NCBI GenBank assembly: GCA_903854805.1
Contig: CAINXK010000050.1
Span: 1-36,126, forward strand
DNA from: an uncultured Anaerolineae bacterium
GTDB lineage: Bacteria; Chloroflexota; Anaerolineae; Anaerolineales; Villigracilaceae
Direction: 5' to 3'
Length of the DNA: 36,126 nt
The translations under genes were made by a program, and so were the position numbers. The notes under the pieces were generated by a model. It was not told the DNA's origin, ran no database searches, and saw nothing but the letters and a program-made list of their open reading frames with translations. Positions 8,102 to 16,395 of the stretch are shown here, piece after piece (the first letter of the stretch is position 1; each line of letters opens with the position of its first letter).

Positions 8102-8139
8102 GAAGGAGCCGGGATGTGTGCACACATCCCGGCTCCTTC
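8102..8139. terminator. Perfect 38-bp palindrome between convergent genes
   Basis: GAAGGAGCCGGGATGTGTG (8102-8120) is followed directly by its exact reverse complement (8121-8139). The element lies between the zinc-ribbon ORF (+, ends 8085) and the NYN gene (-, ends 8158), the position expected of a bidirectional terminator. Neither side has a T run, and the inverted repeat has no spacer, so a protein-binding dyad is an alternative. Confidence 0.55.
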
Positions 8140-8157
8140 CAAAAAGCGCACGCTGTT

Positions 8158-9423
8158 TTACTTCACCGTATTGGCGATCAGCATGCTGATATGTCCCAGC
8201 ATACGATCACCACGGAAACTACCATAGAGCACCCGCGCGGCAACTTCTTTATCAATTTTTTCGACTGCGCCAACCTGTTTGGCTATTTTTTGGAGAATAC
8301 CCTTATCACATTTATCCAACAAGTCGGTGGAACGCACAACATCAGGCGTAAACATAACGCGCCGGTCCCACAATTTAACATCCACCGGATAATCATTACC
8401 TTCTTGATCAAACACAAAACAATAGGTGTGAAACAACTGGTGGGCAATCTCGGCAATATATGCGCCGGTAACATGAGGAGCATTATCCTCAAAATGAGCG
8501 TGAACTTTATCCTTCAATTGGGTCAGGGAAAGTCCGCCGTTTTTTCCAAACTCATGAAATTTAAAAATGATCGCGGGCCGGTACTCATTGGGTGTCATCC
8601 GGATCTTATGACCAGCCAACACCTGCAGATATTGCTCCAAAACCGTTTCTGGTGATGGCAGCACTTCGGGGATCAACTGGCCTTCGAGCTGGTCGCCACT
8701 TGTTCGCAAGTTAATCATCTCGTGCTGGGCTTGCAAAAATTCTTTGAAACTGGAAAAATCATAGTTGCGTTCGTTGAAAGATGGATTCAGCCTGAGCATA
8801 GTCTTCTTCAATTCGGCAGCCAACATCCATTCGCCTTCCCAGGCCCCCAAAACACGCCGTAACAACATGCGCGCTTCAGTGATATCAAATGACGGGGCGG
8901 GCGGCGCCTCAGGAGCGCCTTTCTTGGCAGGGCGCGGAGTTTGAGGTGTAACGGCAATCAGTTTATCGTAAAATATAAACTCGTCACAGGCATTCACAAG
9001 GTACTCTGCACTTGTGCCACTGACACCCACCCCAATGACCACTTTCCCAACACTTCGCAGGCGATGAACAAGTTCAGTAAAATCGCCATCGCCAGAAACC
9101 AACAGCACATGCGACACCTGACTATTGGAATTCTGGAGCATCTCGAGGGCATCGATCACAATCCGAATATCCGCGGCGTTCTTTCCGCGTTTACTGGAAA
9201 CATGCACAAGATCGATCCCAAGGCTGAGCAGCTCACGCTGGGCTCCCGACTGAGCCGCCCAATCCGCATAGGCACGTCGGATTACAGTTCTGCCAGTGCG
9301 GCTAGCCATCTCCAAAATTTTCTTCCATTCAACTTCCACATCCTTGCCCAGCGTATCCGTGACACTGATTTCGATATTATCAAAATCGATAAAGACCGCC
9401 ACTTGAGCATTATCGTTATTCAT
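8158..9423 (-). CDS. NYN-domain (LabA/DUF88) ribonuclease-like protein with LOTUS/OST-HTH domain
   Basis: This protein has 421 residues when started at the ATG at 9423, which has AGGAGG directly upstream; an in-frame start 19 codons earlier lacks one. The N-terminal half is a NYN (PIN-like) domain with the acidic triad pattern: VAVFIDFDNIE (D13, D15), AADIRIVIDALE, and the VSGDGDF motif. Such domains are metal-dependent RNases. After a Pro/Ala linker, the stretch beginning ITEARMLLRRVLGAWEGEW resembles an OST-HTH/LOTUS domain, an RNA-binding winged helix often fused to NYN nucleases. The last 170 residues may hold a second, more diverged helical domain. The target RNA is unknown. It is transcribed divergently from yraN across about 140 bases. 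Confidence 0.82.
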   Translation of the reverse strand: MNNDNAQVAVFIDFDNIEISVTDTLGKDVEVEWKKILEMASRTGRTVIRRAYADWAAQSGAQRELLSLGIDLVHVSSKRGKNAADIRIVIDALEMLQNSNSQVSHVLLVSGDGDFTELVHRLRSVGKVVIGVGVSGTSAEYLVNACDEFIFYDKLIAVTPQTPRPAKKGAPEAPPAPSFDITEARMLLRRVLGAWEGEWMLAAELKKTMLRLNPSFNERNYDFSSFKEFLQAQHEMINLRTSGDQLEGQLIPEVLPSPETVLEQYLQVLAGHKIRMTPNEYRPAIIFKFHEFGKNGGLSLTQLKDKVHAHFEDNAPHVTGAYIAEIAHQLFHTYCFVFDQEGNDYPVDVKLWDRRVMFTPDVVRSTDLLDKCDKGILQKIAKQVGAVEKIDKEVAARVLYGSFRGDRMLGHISMLIANTVK

Positions 9424-9546
9424 CGGCCCTCCTGTAATATTAGGTATGTCGAGTATATAATAAGCAACCGAGGATGGCAACCTCTCAAATTAAATATCCT
9501 GGTTTTTCAGGGATATTTATCTGCCAGAAGTCAAAAGTTTTCCGCT

Positions 9547-9561
9547 GCGGCTGGAAGCCGC
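9547..9561 (+). promoter_or_regulatory. Stem-loop just before the yraN start
   Basis: GCGGCT (9547-9552) and AGCCGC (9556-9561) form a 6-bp stem with a GGA loop, ending three bases before the ATG. The only Shine-Dalgarno-like GGA is inside the loop. The structure could limit or present the ribosome site. It is short and may be coincidental. Confidence 0.35.
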
Positions 9562-9564
9562 TTT

Positions 9565-9918
9565 ATGAACCACAATCAACTGATTGGAAAATGGGGCGAA
9601 CAAGCCGCCGTTGAGTATCTTAAACAGAAAGGCTATACTATTTTGGAAACTAACACTCGCACGCCTTACGGTGAAATCGATATTATTGCATCGCTGCAGG
9701 GTGTATTTTTCTTTGTTGAAGTTAAGTCGCGAACATCTCGTACTTTTGGGTTGCCAGAAGAAGCACTAACACCCCGAAAACTGGCGCATATGCGTGCCTG
9801 TGCCGAATATTATGCTGCCAAGAATGAGCTTGAAACCTGGCAATGCGATGCAATTGCCGTGGAAGGTAATCCTGGTAAAACACCTCAGATTGAACACTTT
9901 GAAAATGTCACCTGCTAA
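9565..9918 (+). CDS. yraN: YraN/UPF0102 family nuclease-like protein
   Basis: This 117-residue protein has the complete UPF0102 signature: G-x-W-G-E-x-A-A near the start, GEIDII at about residues 36-41, and FFVEVKSR at about 49-56. The D-x-n-E-x-K pattern is that of the restriction-endonuclease-like fold. The family is widespread and its cellular role is not firmly settled; a nuclease function is assumed from the fold. I start it at the ATG at 9565 because MNHNQLIGKWGE matches the family's beginning; the frame is open further upstream, but that stretch shadows the NYN gene. Its last 14 bases overlap miaA, so the two are likely co-translated. Confidence 0.88.
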   Translation: MNHNQLIGKWGEQAAVEYLKQKGYTILETNTRTPYGEIDIIASLQGVFFFVEVKSRTSRTFGLPEEALTPRKLAHMRACAEYYAAKNELETWQCDAIAVEGNPGKTPQIEHFENVTC

Positions 9919-10864
9919 GCCAAACCCACTACCCCTGGTTGTCATTATCGGTCCAACTGCTGTCGGGAAAACCGAGCTCGCCATCCAACTAGCCGAAAGA
10001 CTGGACGGCGAGATCATTTCGGCTGATTCACGCTTGTTCTACCGCGGACTTGACATCGGAACAGCCAAGCCATCACCCCAGGAAATGGCACGGGTCCCTC
10101 ACCATTTGATCGATGTGGCAAATCCCGATGAAACCTGGTCACTGGCCATTTTTCAACAAAAAGCCCGCGAGGTGATTGAAGAACTGCACCGCAGGCACAA
10201 ATTGCCGTTCCTTGTCGGCGGCACCGGACAATATATTCGCGCCGTGACCGAAGGCTGGACTCCGCCAGAAGTACAACCGGACCAACGCCTGCGAACAGTT
10301 CTTGAAATGCTCGCAATTCAGAACTCAGCCACATGGCTGCATCAAAAACTTCGCATTCTGGATCCCATTTCCGCGGATAAAATTGACGCCCGTAATATTC
10401 GCAGAACCGTCCGCGCGCTGGAAGTCATCCTTTCAAGCGGCCGTCCATTTTCGGCCCAACGCGGCGCGACCCTCTCCGACTATAGGCTGATCACGATCGG
10501 CTTGAAACGTCCACGCCCGCAGTTATATGCCAGGATCGATGAACGAATTGAGCTAATGTTTGAAAATGGCTTGCTGGATGAAGTCAAAAAGCTGCTAGCC
10601 CAGGGGTACAAACCTGATCTAACAAGTATGTCTGCGATTGGCTATCGTGAAGCTGTGGCAGTTACACAAAATTCAATGTCACTGGAAGATGCCAAAATCC
10701 TGATGAAACGCCTGACAAGAGTATTTGTCCGCCGGCAGGGTAATTGGTTTAAGGAAGATGATGAGCAAATTAAATGGTTTGACATGAATGCTGACAGCCT
10801 GACGAATACTGAAAATTATATCCAAACAAGCCTGGCATCCATCACTGACCCAAATGGATTGTGA
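9905..10864 (+). CDS. miaA: tRNA dimethylallyltransferase
   Basis: This 319-residue protein matches MiaA in length and motifs. The P-loop GPTAVGKTE is at about residues 16-24, the substrate loop ISADSRLFYRGLDIGTAKPS follows, and VGGTGQYIRAV and the late SAIGYREA segment are also present. MiaA transfers a dimethylallyl group to N6 of A37 in tRNAs that read codons starting with U. The usual D-S-R-Q-V-Y loop reads D-S-R-L-F-Y here, a variation next to the catalytic Asp that leaves the Asp intact. The ATG at 9905 sits inside the end of yraN. Longer frames upstream are shadows of yraN. Confidence 0.93.
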   Translation: MSPAKPNPLPLVVIIGPTAVGKTELAIQLAERLDGEIISADSRLFYRGLDIGTAKPSPQEMARVPHHLIDVANPDETWSLAIFQQKAREVIEELHRRHKLPFLVGGTGQYIRAVTEGWTPPEVQPDQRLRTVLEMLAIQNSATWLHQKLRILDPISADKIDARNIRRTVRALEVILSSGRPFSAQRGATLSDYRLITIGLKRPRPQLYARIDERIELMFENGLLDEVKKLLAQGYKPDLTSMSAIGYREAVAVTQNSMSLEDAKILMKRLTRVFVRRQGNWFKEDDEQIKWFDMNADSLTNTENYIQTSLASITDPNGL

Positions 10865-10878
10865 TATTTTTCTCACAA

Positions 10879-10906
10879 TTGACATTTAACCTTTTTACCC
10901 TATACT
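10879..10906 (+). promoter_or_regulatory. Sigma-70-type promoter for the acyl-CoA ligase gene
   Basis: TTGACA at 10879-10884 and TATACT at 10901-10906 are separated by 16 bases. It lies 45 bases before the ligase ATG and just after the miaA stop, so the ligase gene has its own transcript start. Confidence 0.7.
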
Positions 10907-10951
10907 TTAAAAAAGGGTTTGAAATCAAAAATAATGGAGAAGGAGATGCAT

Positions 10952-12658
10952 ATGGAATCACATCCGTGGCTTTCGCATTACGACAAAGGAGTTCCGCACA
11001 GCATTGATTATCCAAAAGAACCATTGTTTTATTTTTTAGAAGAAGCGGCCAAAAAATACCCGGATCGAGCCTGTACCATCTTTAAAGGAGCTGTGATCTC
11101 ATATAAGAAAATGAATGCGATCACAGATAGAGTTGCAGGAGCATTAGCATCCCTGGGTGTAAAAAAAGGCGACCGTGTAGGCATCTTTATGCCAAACACG
11201 CCACAGTTTGTAATGGCGTATTTTGGTATTTTGAAAGCCGGAGGAGTGGTGGTTGCCACCAACCCGCTCTACACAGCATCAGAAATCGAACACCAAGTCA
11301 ACGATGCTGGCATCGAAGTGATGTTTGTCATGTCAAACTTCTATAACACGATCAAGACCGCCCAACCCAAGACCAAATTAAAAACCCTGATTGTAACCAA
11401 CCTCAAAGAAACCCTGCCGCCCATTCTAAGCGTTCTGTTTACTTTGGCAAAAGAGAAAAAAGGTGGTTTTCGCATCGAAGGCGGGCTGAAGGAAGGCGAC
11501 CTTTGGATGAAAGACCTGGTCGCAAAATTTTCTCCATCTGACCGTCCCAAATTGAATATCACTCCAGATGATACAGCTTTATTCCAATATTCTGGGGGCA
11601 CAACCGGCGTTTCAAAAGCAGCGGTAGCCATGCACCGGAATGTAGTTGCCAATACACTCCAAATCAAGAACTGGTTTAGTATCCTGACAGACGGCGAGGA
11701 AATTGTCTTGATGGCAATCCCATTATTCCATGTCTATGGGATGGTGGCGGGCATGAATTTCGCAATGTCTGGTGGCGCATCAATGGTCATGATCCCCAAC
11801 GCCAGGGATATTCCTGACGTGCTTGAAAATATTGACAAGTACCAACCAACAGTTTTCCCAGGTGTTCCCACGCTCTACAATGCCATCAATAACCGTCCCG
11901 AGGTCGCCGCGGGAAAATATAAACTTCGCTCGATTAAGGCCTGCATCTCTGGATCTGCCCCACTGCTGCGTGAGACCAAGGAAAAATTCGAGGCGTTGAC
12001 TGGCGGAGTTGTTTTTGAAGGCTTTGGTCTTTCTGAAGCGCCCACAGCCACCCACTGTAATCCATTGATCGGCCAAAACAAGACCGGATCGATTGGCATG
12101 CCGATGTCTGATGTGGAAAGCAAGATCATCAGCCTGGATGACGGCGTTACGGAGCTGGAATCTGGTGAAATTGGCGAATTAATTATCCGAGGCCCCCAGG
12201 TCATGAAGGGCTACCACAATATGCCAACCGAAACTGCCAACACCCTGCGCGATATGGGTGATGGCGGTGGCCCCTGGTTGTTCACAGGCGACATCGCCCG
12301 AATGGACGAAGATGGCTATTTCTATATTGTCGACCGGAAAAAAGAACTGATCAAACCGGGCGGTTACCAGGTCTGGCCACGTGAAGTGGAGGAGGTCATT
12401 ATCACTCATCCCAAAGTGATGGACGTGGGTGTGGCTGGTATTCCTGATCCATATCGTGGCGAAACGGTAAAAGCCTGGATCGTTTTGAAACCGGGTGAAA
12501 CAATCACAGAAGATGAGATCAAAATATTTTGCCGGGAAAAACTGGCAGCGTATAAAGTTCCAACCCACATCGAATTCCGCAATGAATTACCCAAGACCAC
12601 TGTCGGGAAAATCTTGCGGCGCGAGTTGGTACGTCAACACAAAGAAGCCGTAAAATAA
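10952..12658 (+). CDS. Long-chain fatty-acid-CoA ligase (FadD-type AMP-dependent synthetase)
   Basis: This 568-residue member of the adenylate-forming ligase family carries the phosphate-binding loop QYSGGTTGVSKAA (about residues 210-222), FEGFGLSEAPTATH, the TGDIARMDEDGYFYIVDRKKE hinge and adenylate-binding region, and the catalytic lysine near the C-terminus in PKTTVGKILRREL. These enzymes activate fatty acids to acyl-AMP and then acyl-CoA at the inner face of the membrane. Chain length cannot be read from sequence; overall similarity to FadD favours long-chain substrates. Of three closely spaced in-frame ATGs I choose 10952, six bases after AAGGAG at 10940-10945. It stands alone with its own promoter and a downstream terminator. 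Confidence 0.88.
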   Translation: MESHPWLSHYDKGVPHSIDYPKEPLFYFLEEAAKKYPDRACTIFKGAVISYKKMNAITDRVAGALASLGVKKGDRVGIFMPNTPQFVMAYFGILKAGGVVVATNPLYTASEIEHQVNDAGIEVMFVMSNFYNTIKTAQPKTKLKTLIVTNLKETLPPILSVLFTLAKEKKGGFRIEGGLKEGDLWMKDLVAKFSPSDRPKLNITPDDTALFQYSGGTTGVSKAAVAMHRNVVANTLQIKNWFSILTDGEEIVLMAIPLFHVYGMVAGMNFAMSGGASMVMIPNARDIPDVLENIDKYQPTVFPGVPTLYNAINNRPEVAAGKYKLRSIKACISGSAPLLRETKEKFEALTGGVVFEGFGLSEAPTATHCNPLIGQNKTGSIGMPMSDVESKIISLDDGVTELESGEIGELIIRGPQVMKGYHNMPTETANTLRDMGDGGGPWLFTGDIARMDEDGYFYIVDRKKELIKPGGYQVWPREVEEVIITHPKVMDVGVAGIPDPYRGETVKAWIVLKPGETITEDEIKIFCREKLAAYKVPTHIEFRNELPKTTVGKILRRELVRQHKEAVK

Positions 12659-12704
12659 CCAGCCCAGACCGGCTTAAACAAGCAATCGCAATAAATAATC
12701 CGAT

Positions 12705-12742
12705 AATAAAAATCCTCCCAAATTATCGGGAGGATTTTTATT
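12705..12742. terminator. Bidirectional Rho-independent terminator
   Basis: AATAAAAATCCTCCC (12705-12719) pairs with GGGAGGATTTTTATT (12728-12742) across an 8-base loop. It gives a T-rich tail on both strands, and it lies between the convergent acyl-CoA ligase and ftsH genes, 46 bases past the former and 1 base from the latter's stop. Confidence 0.9.
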
Positions 12743-12743
12743 A

Positions 12744-14618
12744 TTATTTGGCAGTTTGGGGAGTTCCGCTCTTCTTAGGAGAAGGAGGCGGGAAAACTTT
12801 CTCAAATTCTTCGCGAGTTATGGTCTCTTTTTCAAGCAGAAGATTAGCAACATCATCCAGCTCTTTGCGATACTTCTTGAGAATAGCTTTTGCCTCACGA
12901 TAAGCGTCGTCTACCAGCTTGCGAACTTCAGAATCAATTTGCTGAGCAACAGCTTCGGAATAATCACGCTGTTCTGATATTTCACGTCCCAGGAAAATTA
13001 GCTCTTCCTTCTGACCGTAGACCATATTCCCCAGTTTTTCACTCATTCCAAGGCGGGTAACCATGGTGCGGGCAATACGTGTCACCTGTTCAATATCATT
13101 GGAGGCACCTGAGGTAATATCATCGAACACTTCTTCTTCTGCCGCACGACCACCCAGGGCATATGTTAAATTCGCCAGGAATTTTTTGCGCGACATCAGA
13201 ACACGATCTTCTTCAGGCCTGAACCAGGTCACACCACCAGCCTGGCCACGCCCAACAATAGTCACTTTTTGAACCGGATCAGCTTCCACAATTGCATTCC
13301 CAACCACGGCATGACCAGCCTCATGGTAGGCAATAATGCGCTTCTCTTCTTCACTAATCAGGCGGGACTTGCGTTCCGGCCCCATGACGACGCGCTCAAT
13401 GGCTTCTTCCATTTCTGATTGGCCAATGCTTTTCTTATTGCGGCGGGCAGCCAGAATGGCGGCTTCATTGACCAGGTTTTCGAGATCGGCGCCAACAAAA
13501 CCAGGTGTACCGCGGGCGACAGTTGAAAGATCAAGTTCAGGATCCAGGGGCTTACCCTTGGCATGCACTTTCAGAATGGCCTCTCGTCCACGCATATCAG
13601 GACGATCAAGTGTCACGCGCCGGTCAAAACGACCAGGGCGCATCAAAGCTGGGTCAAGAATGTCTGGGCGGTTGGTGGCAGCCATGACGATGACGTTTGT
13701 GTCAGTGTCAAAACCATCCATTTCAACCAGCATTTGGTTCAGGGTCTGTTCACGTTCATCGTGCGAACCGCCTAACCCAGCGCCGCGCTGGCGACCGACA
13801 GCATCAATTTCATCTACAAATATGATACAAGGTGAATGGCGCTTGGCCTGATCAAACAGATCACGCACACGGCTGGCGCCGACACCAACAAACATTTCCA
13901 CGAATTCCGAACCAGAAATTGAGAAAAAAGGTACGCCGGCTTCACCCGAGACAGCCTTTGCTAATAAAGTTTTACCAGTTCCGGGAGGACCAACCAGAAG
14001 TACGCCTTTGGGGATACGTGCACCCAATTGGATAAATTTCTGAGGTTCTTTCAGAAACTCAACAACTTCCTTGAGCTCTTCTTTCGATTCATCCGCACCA
14101 GCGACATCATCAAAGGTCACCGTGGGATGTTCCCCGCTAAACATGCGCGCCCGGCTCTTGCCAAACGACATAGCCTGGTTGTTTGAGCCCTGCGCCTGGC
14201 GGAAAATCCACCAGAACAAGCCAAACATCAGGATGAACGGCAACACATAGCCAACCACACTCAAGATTGACAGCCAAGAGCTTGGTGGTTGAATTTCCAC
14301 CTTGACCTTTTCTGGCGTCAGTTGATCGGTGGTGACACCTAACTGGATCAACTGCTGGACTAACGATACCGCATCTTCCTTTTGAGCAGTTTTCTCAATA
14401 TCGCCCTGCGCGCCACCTGGGTAGATGATGCGTAAACGATTATCCGACTCTACGACAATTCGCTTGACCTTACCCTGTTGAATATCAGAAGCCACCTGGT
14501 TGATGGTAAGCGTATCGTCCACATTTGGCTGTTGCTTGATTTGAAAAAACACCATCGCAACAATAGCAATAAACAGCAAAGCGTAGATTATTAATGACTG
14601 ATTACGGGAATTATTCAC
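12744..14618 (-). CDS. ftsH: ATP-dependent zinc metalloprotease FtsH
   Basis: This membrane-anchored AAA+ protease of 624 residues has a first transmembrane segment near the start (about 8-26) and a second at about 115-140, enclosing an extracytoplasmic domain. They are followed by Walker A GPPGTGKT (210-217), Walker [10 protein letters not shown] (about 264-272), the second region of homology [20 protein letters not shown], and the zinc site HEAGH (432-436). FtsH extracts and degrades misfolded membrane proteins and selected regulators. The GTG at 14618 is preferred because AGGAGG lies seven bases upstream; an ATG 13 codons earlier has no such site. A TATAAT at 14651-14646 (minus) may be its -10. 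Confidence 0.95.
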   Translation of the reverse strand: MNNSRNQSLIIYALLFIAIVAMVFFQIKQQPNVDDTLTINQVASDIQQGKVKRIVVESDNRLRIIYPGGAQGDIEKTAQKEDAVSLVQQLIQLGVTTDQLTPEKVKVEIQPPSSWLSILSVVGYVLPFILMFGLFWWIFRQAQGSNNQAMSFGKSRARMFSGEHPTVTFDDVAGADESKEELKEVVEFLKEPQKFIQLGARIPKGVLLVGPPGTGKTLLAKAVSGEAGVPFFSISGSEFVEMFVGVGASRVRDLFDQAKRHSPCIIFVDEIDAVGRQRGAGLGGSHDEREQTLNQMLVEMDGFDTDTNVIVMAATNRPDILDPALMRPGRFDRRVTLDRPDMRGREAILKVHAKGKPLDPELDLSTVARGTPGFVGADLENLVNEAAILAARRNKKSIGQSEMEEAIERVVMGPERKSRLISEEEKRIIAYHEAGHAVVGNAIVEADPVQKVTIVGRGQAGGVTWFRPEEDRVLMSRKKFLANLTYALGGRAAEEEVFDDITSGASNDIEQVTRIARTMVTRLGMSEKLGNMVYGQKEELIFLGREISEQRDYSEAVAQQIDSEVRKLVDDAYREAKAILKKYRKELDDVANLLLEKETITREEFEKVFPPPSPKKSGTPQTAK

Positions 14619-14645
14619 AAAAGACCTCCTCTTAAGGCCAACCCG

Positions 14646-14651
14646 ATTATA
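14646..14651 (-). promoter_or_regulatory. Possible -10 element for ftsH
   Basis: On the minus strand the sequence reads GGTATATAATC, giving TATAAT 27 bases before the GTG start, with the AGGAGG ribosome site in between. The spacing suits a short leader. No clear -35 is visible 17 bases upstream. Confidence 0.4.
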
Positions 14652-14749
14652 TACCAACCAAACGTGGTTTCGTTTGACCTGAATAATAACTTATATGATT
14701 CTCTAATATAATACTGCCAAAAACAATCAAATTTAGCAGGAACAGGACC

Positions 14750-15511
14750 CTAATCGAGCACAAGCGTGACCGGACAGTGATCTGAACCCAAAACATCGTC
14801 GTGGGTGATTACATCTCGTACACGTGGCACAAGCTTTTCAGATACGAGGAAATAATCGATCCTCCATCCAATATTGCGCTGCCGGGCAAGCAGGCGATAA
14901 GTCCACCAGGTATATTGAACCCGTTCCGGGTATAGGTGGCGATAAATATCCACAAAACCATGCTGTAGATATGTATCCACCCAGGCACGTTCCTCGGGCA
15001 TAAAACCTGATGTATTCACATTTTCTTTTGGATTGCGCAAATCAATAGGCATGTGAGCGATATTGAAGTCGCCGGTGATGATAATATTTTCGCCACCCTT
15101 GTGTAAATTATCACAAACTTCCAACAGGCGGGCATAAAACTCAAGCTTATATTGCAGGCGTTCATGGCTGCGCTGCCCATTCGGGAAATAGATGTTAAAC
15201 AGGGTAAAGTCTGGATGGCGAGTACAGATAACCCTGCCCTCCACATCGAAGCGCTTTTCATCCAACCCAAGTGTCACTTCAAAGGGTTCTGTTTTATAAA
15301 ATGTAGCCACGCCACTGTACCCAGGTCGCTCGGCCGAATTCCAGATCACCGAATAACCGGGAAAATCCTTTTGTTCAGCGGTCAACTGTTCGTGGTTGGC
15401 TTTGATCTCCTGCAAGCAAAGCACATCAGGAGATTCTGCCGCCATCCATTCTTTGAAGCCTTTTCCCATGGCAGCACGGATTCCGTTTACGTTCCAGGTT
15501 GATATTCTCAT
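14750..15511 (-). CDS. xthA: Exodeoxyribonuclease III
   Basis: This 253-residue EEP-superfamily nuclease has all Xth landmarks: WNVNGIRA at 6-13, LQEIK with metal-binding E35, IYFPNGQ at 107-113, GDFNIAH with D148 and N150, WRIDYFLVS, and the terminal GSDHCPV with D244/H245. The enzyme cleaves DNA at abasic sites and degrades 3' ends in base-excision repair. It is transcribed divergently from the response regulator gene across 70 bases. E. coli Xth is slightly longer (268); nothing essential is missing. It ends about 130 bases before the ftsH start, so the two minus-strand genes are probably separate units. Confidence 0.93.
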   Translation of the reverse strand: MRISTWNVNGIRAAMGKGFKEWMAAESPDVLCLQEIKANHEQLTAEQKDFPGYSVIWNSAERPGYSGVATFYKTEPFEVTLGLDEKRFDVEGRVICTRHPDFTLFNIYFPNGQRSHERLQYKLEFYARLLEVCDNLHKGGENIIITGDFNIAHMPIDLRNPKENVNTSGFMPEERAWVDTYLQHGFVDIYRHLYPERVQYTWWTYRLLARQRNIGWRIDYFLVSEKLVPRVRDVITHDDVLGSDHCPVTLVLD

Positions 15512-15581
15512 AATCAGGTTGTTCAGTCACTTGTGGTAAACTTAACTTACTTCCTATCGTTTAAAAGGGTTTATTTACGTT

Positions 15582-15974
15582 ATGTCTGATCAGCCGAAAC
15601 ATATATTATGTATCGAAGACAATCCAGAAATGATCGAGCTTTTAGAGATCATTTTGCGTAGAAAAGGATTCAAGGTCAGCCGAGCAACCGGTGGTGAAGA
15701 AGGTCTGCGAAAGGTCCGCGAAACGATACCCGATTTGGTCCTGCTTGATCTCATGATGGTCGACATGGGCGGGTGGGAAGTATACCAGCAAATGAAAGCT
15801 GATGAAACCACGAAGAATATCCCCGTAATCGTCGTAACCGCCAAAGTACAAAGTATTGATAAAGTCTTGGGACTGCATGTGGCAAAAGTCGATGACTATA
15901 TTACAAAACCATTCAGCCCAGCAGACCTGGTGGAAAGCATAAACAGGGTACTCGCAAAACATCAACAAGGTTAA
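15582..15974 (+). CDS. Receiver-only response regulator (CheY-like)
   Basis: This 130-residue protein consists of a single REC domain and has no output domain. The acidic pocket is E12/D13, the phospho-acceptor is D56 in DLVLLDLMM, the switch threonine is T86 in VVTA, and the conserved lysine is K109 in ITKPF. Such proteins pass phosphate to partners or act by protein-protein contact. No histidine kinase is encoded nearby, so its partner is unknown. A stem-loop terminator begins 15 bases after the stop, making it monocistronic. A recognisable Shine-Dalgarno is poor: AAAGGG lies about 14 bases from the ATG. Confidence 0.92.
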   Translation: MSDQPKHILCIEDNPEMIELLEIILRRKGFKVSRATGGEEGLRKVRETIPDLVLLDLMMVDMGGWEVYQQMKADETTKNIPVIVVTAKVQSIDKVLGLHVAKVDDYITKPFSPADLVESINRVLAKHQQG

Positions 15975-15988
15975 TGAACCTACATTCA

Positions 15989-16014
15989 AGGGCGACATTC
16001 GTCGCCCTCTTTAT
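15989..16014 (+). terminator. Rho-independent terminator after the response regulator
   Basis: AGGGCGAC (15989-15996) and GTCGCCCT (16001-16008) form an 8-bp stem with an ATTC loop, followed by the T-rich CTTTATTAT. It ends only about 6-12 bases before the ATG of the DUF192 gene. Confidence 0.8.
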
Positions 16015-16020
16015 TATCTC

Positions 16021-16395
16021 ATGACTGAAAAAATTACCTACATTCGCAATTTGACAAACCCTGCCACTGCCCCCATACGAGCTCGTTGGTGCCAGTCTTT
16101 TTTATCGCGCCTGCGCGGGTTCACCTTTCGCTCCAGTCTGGAAAACGACGAAGGACTGGTACTCGTTGAATCGCGTGACAGCCGGCTGGATACAGCTATC
16201 CATATGTTTTTTGTTCCGATGGACCTGGCAATAGCCTGGGTAAATTCGGAAAACGAGGTGGTGGATACCGCAATTGCAAAAGCTTGGCGGCCGTATTATG
16301 CTTCAGCCAGGCCAGCCCGGTATGTCATCGAATACCAACCCAAACGTCACGGTGATTTCAAGGCCGGAGACCGAATTGCATTTGACCATGAATAA
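16021..16395 (+). CDS. DUF192 family protein
   Basis: This 124-residue protein matches DUF192: RNLTNPATAPIRARWCQSFLSRLRGFTFR, then DEGLVLVES, the IHMFFVPMDLAIAWVNSENEVVDT core strand region, and FKAGDRIAFD near the end. DUF192 proteins are small beta-rich proteins of unknown biochemical function; many carry a signal peptide, but this one does not. The ATG at 16021 follows the preceding terminator's T tract at once and has no Shine-Dalgarno, so initiation may be leaderless or inefficient. Its last 8 bases overlap the start of the LysM/M23 gene, which suggests the two are translated together. Confidence 0.8.
   Translation: MTEKITYIRNLTNPATAPIRARWCQSFLSRLRGFTFRSSLENDEGLVLVESRDSRLDTAIHMFFVPMDLAIAWVNSENEVVDTAIAKAWRPYYASARPARYVIEYQPKRHGDFKAGDRIAFDHE

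Noticed and set aside
8941..9564. Long plus-strand open frame leading into yraN
   Set aside because: It lies opposite the NYN gene, whose motifs are clear, and yraN orthologues begin at the MNHNQLIGKWGE segment. The upstream part is a shadow.
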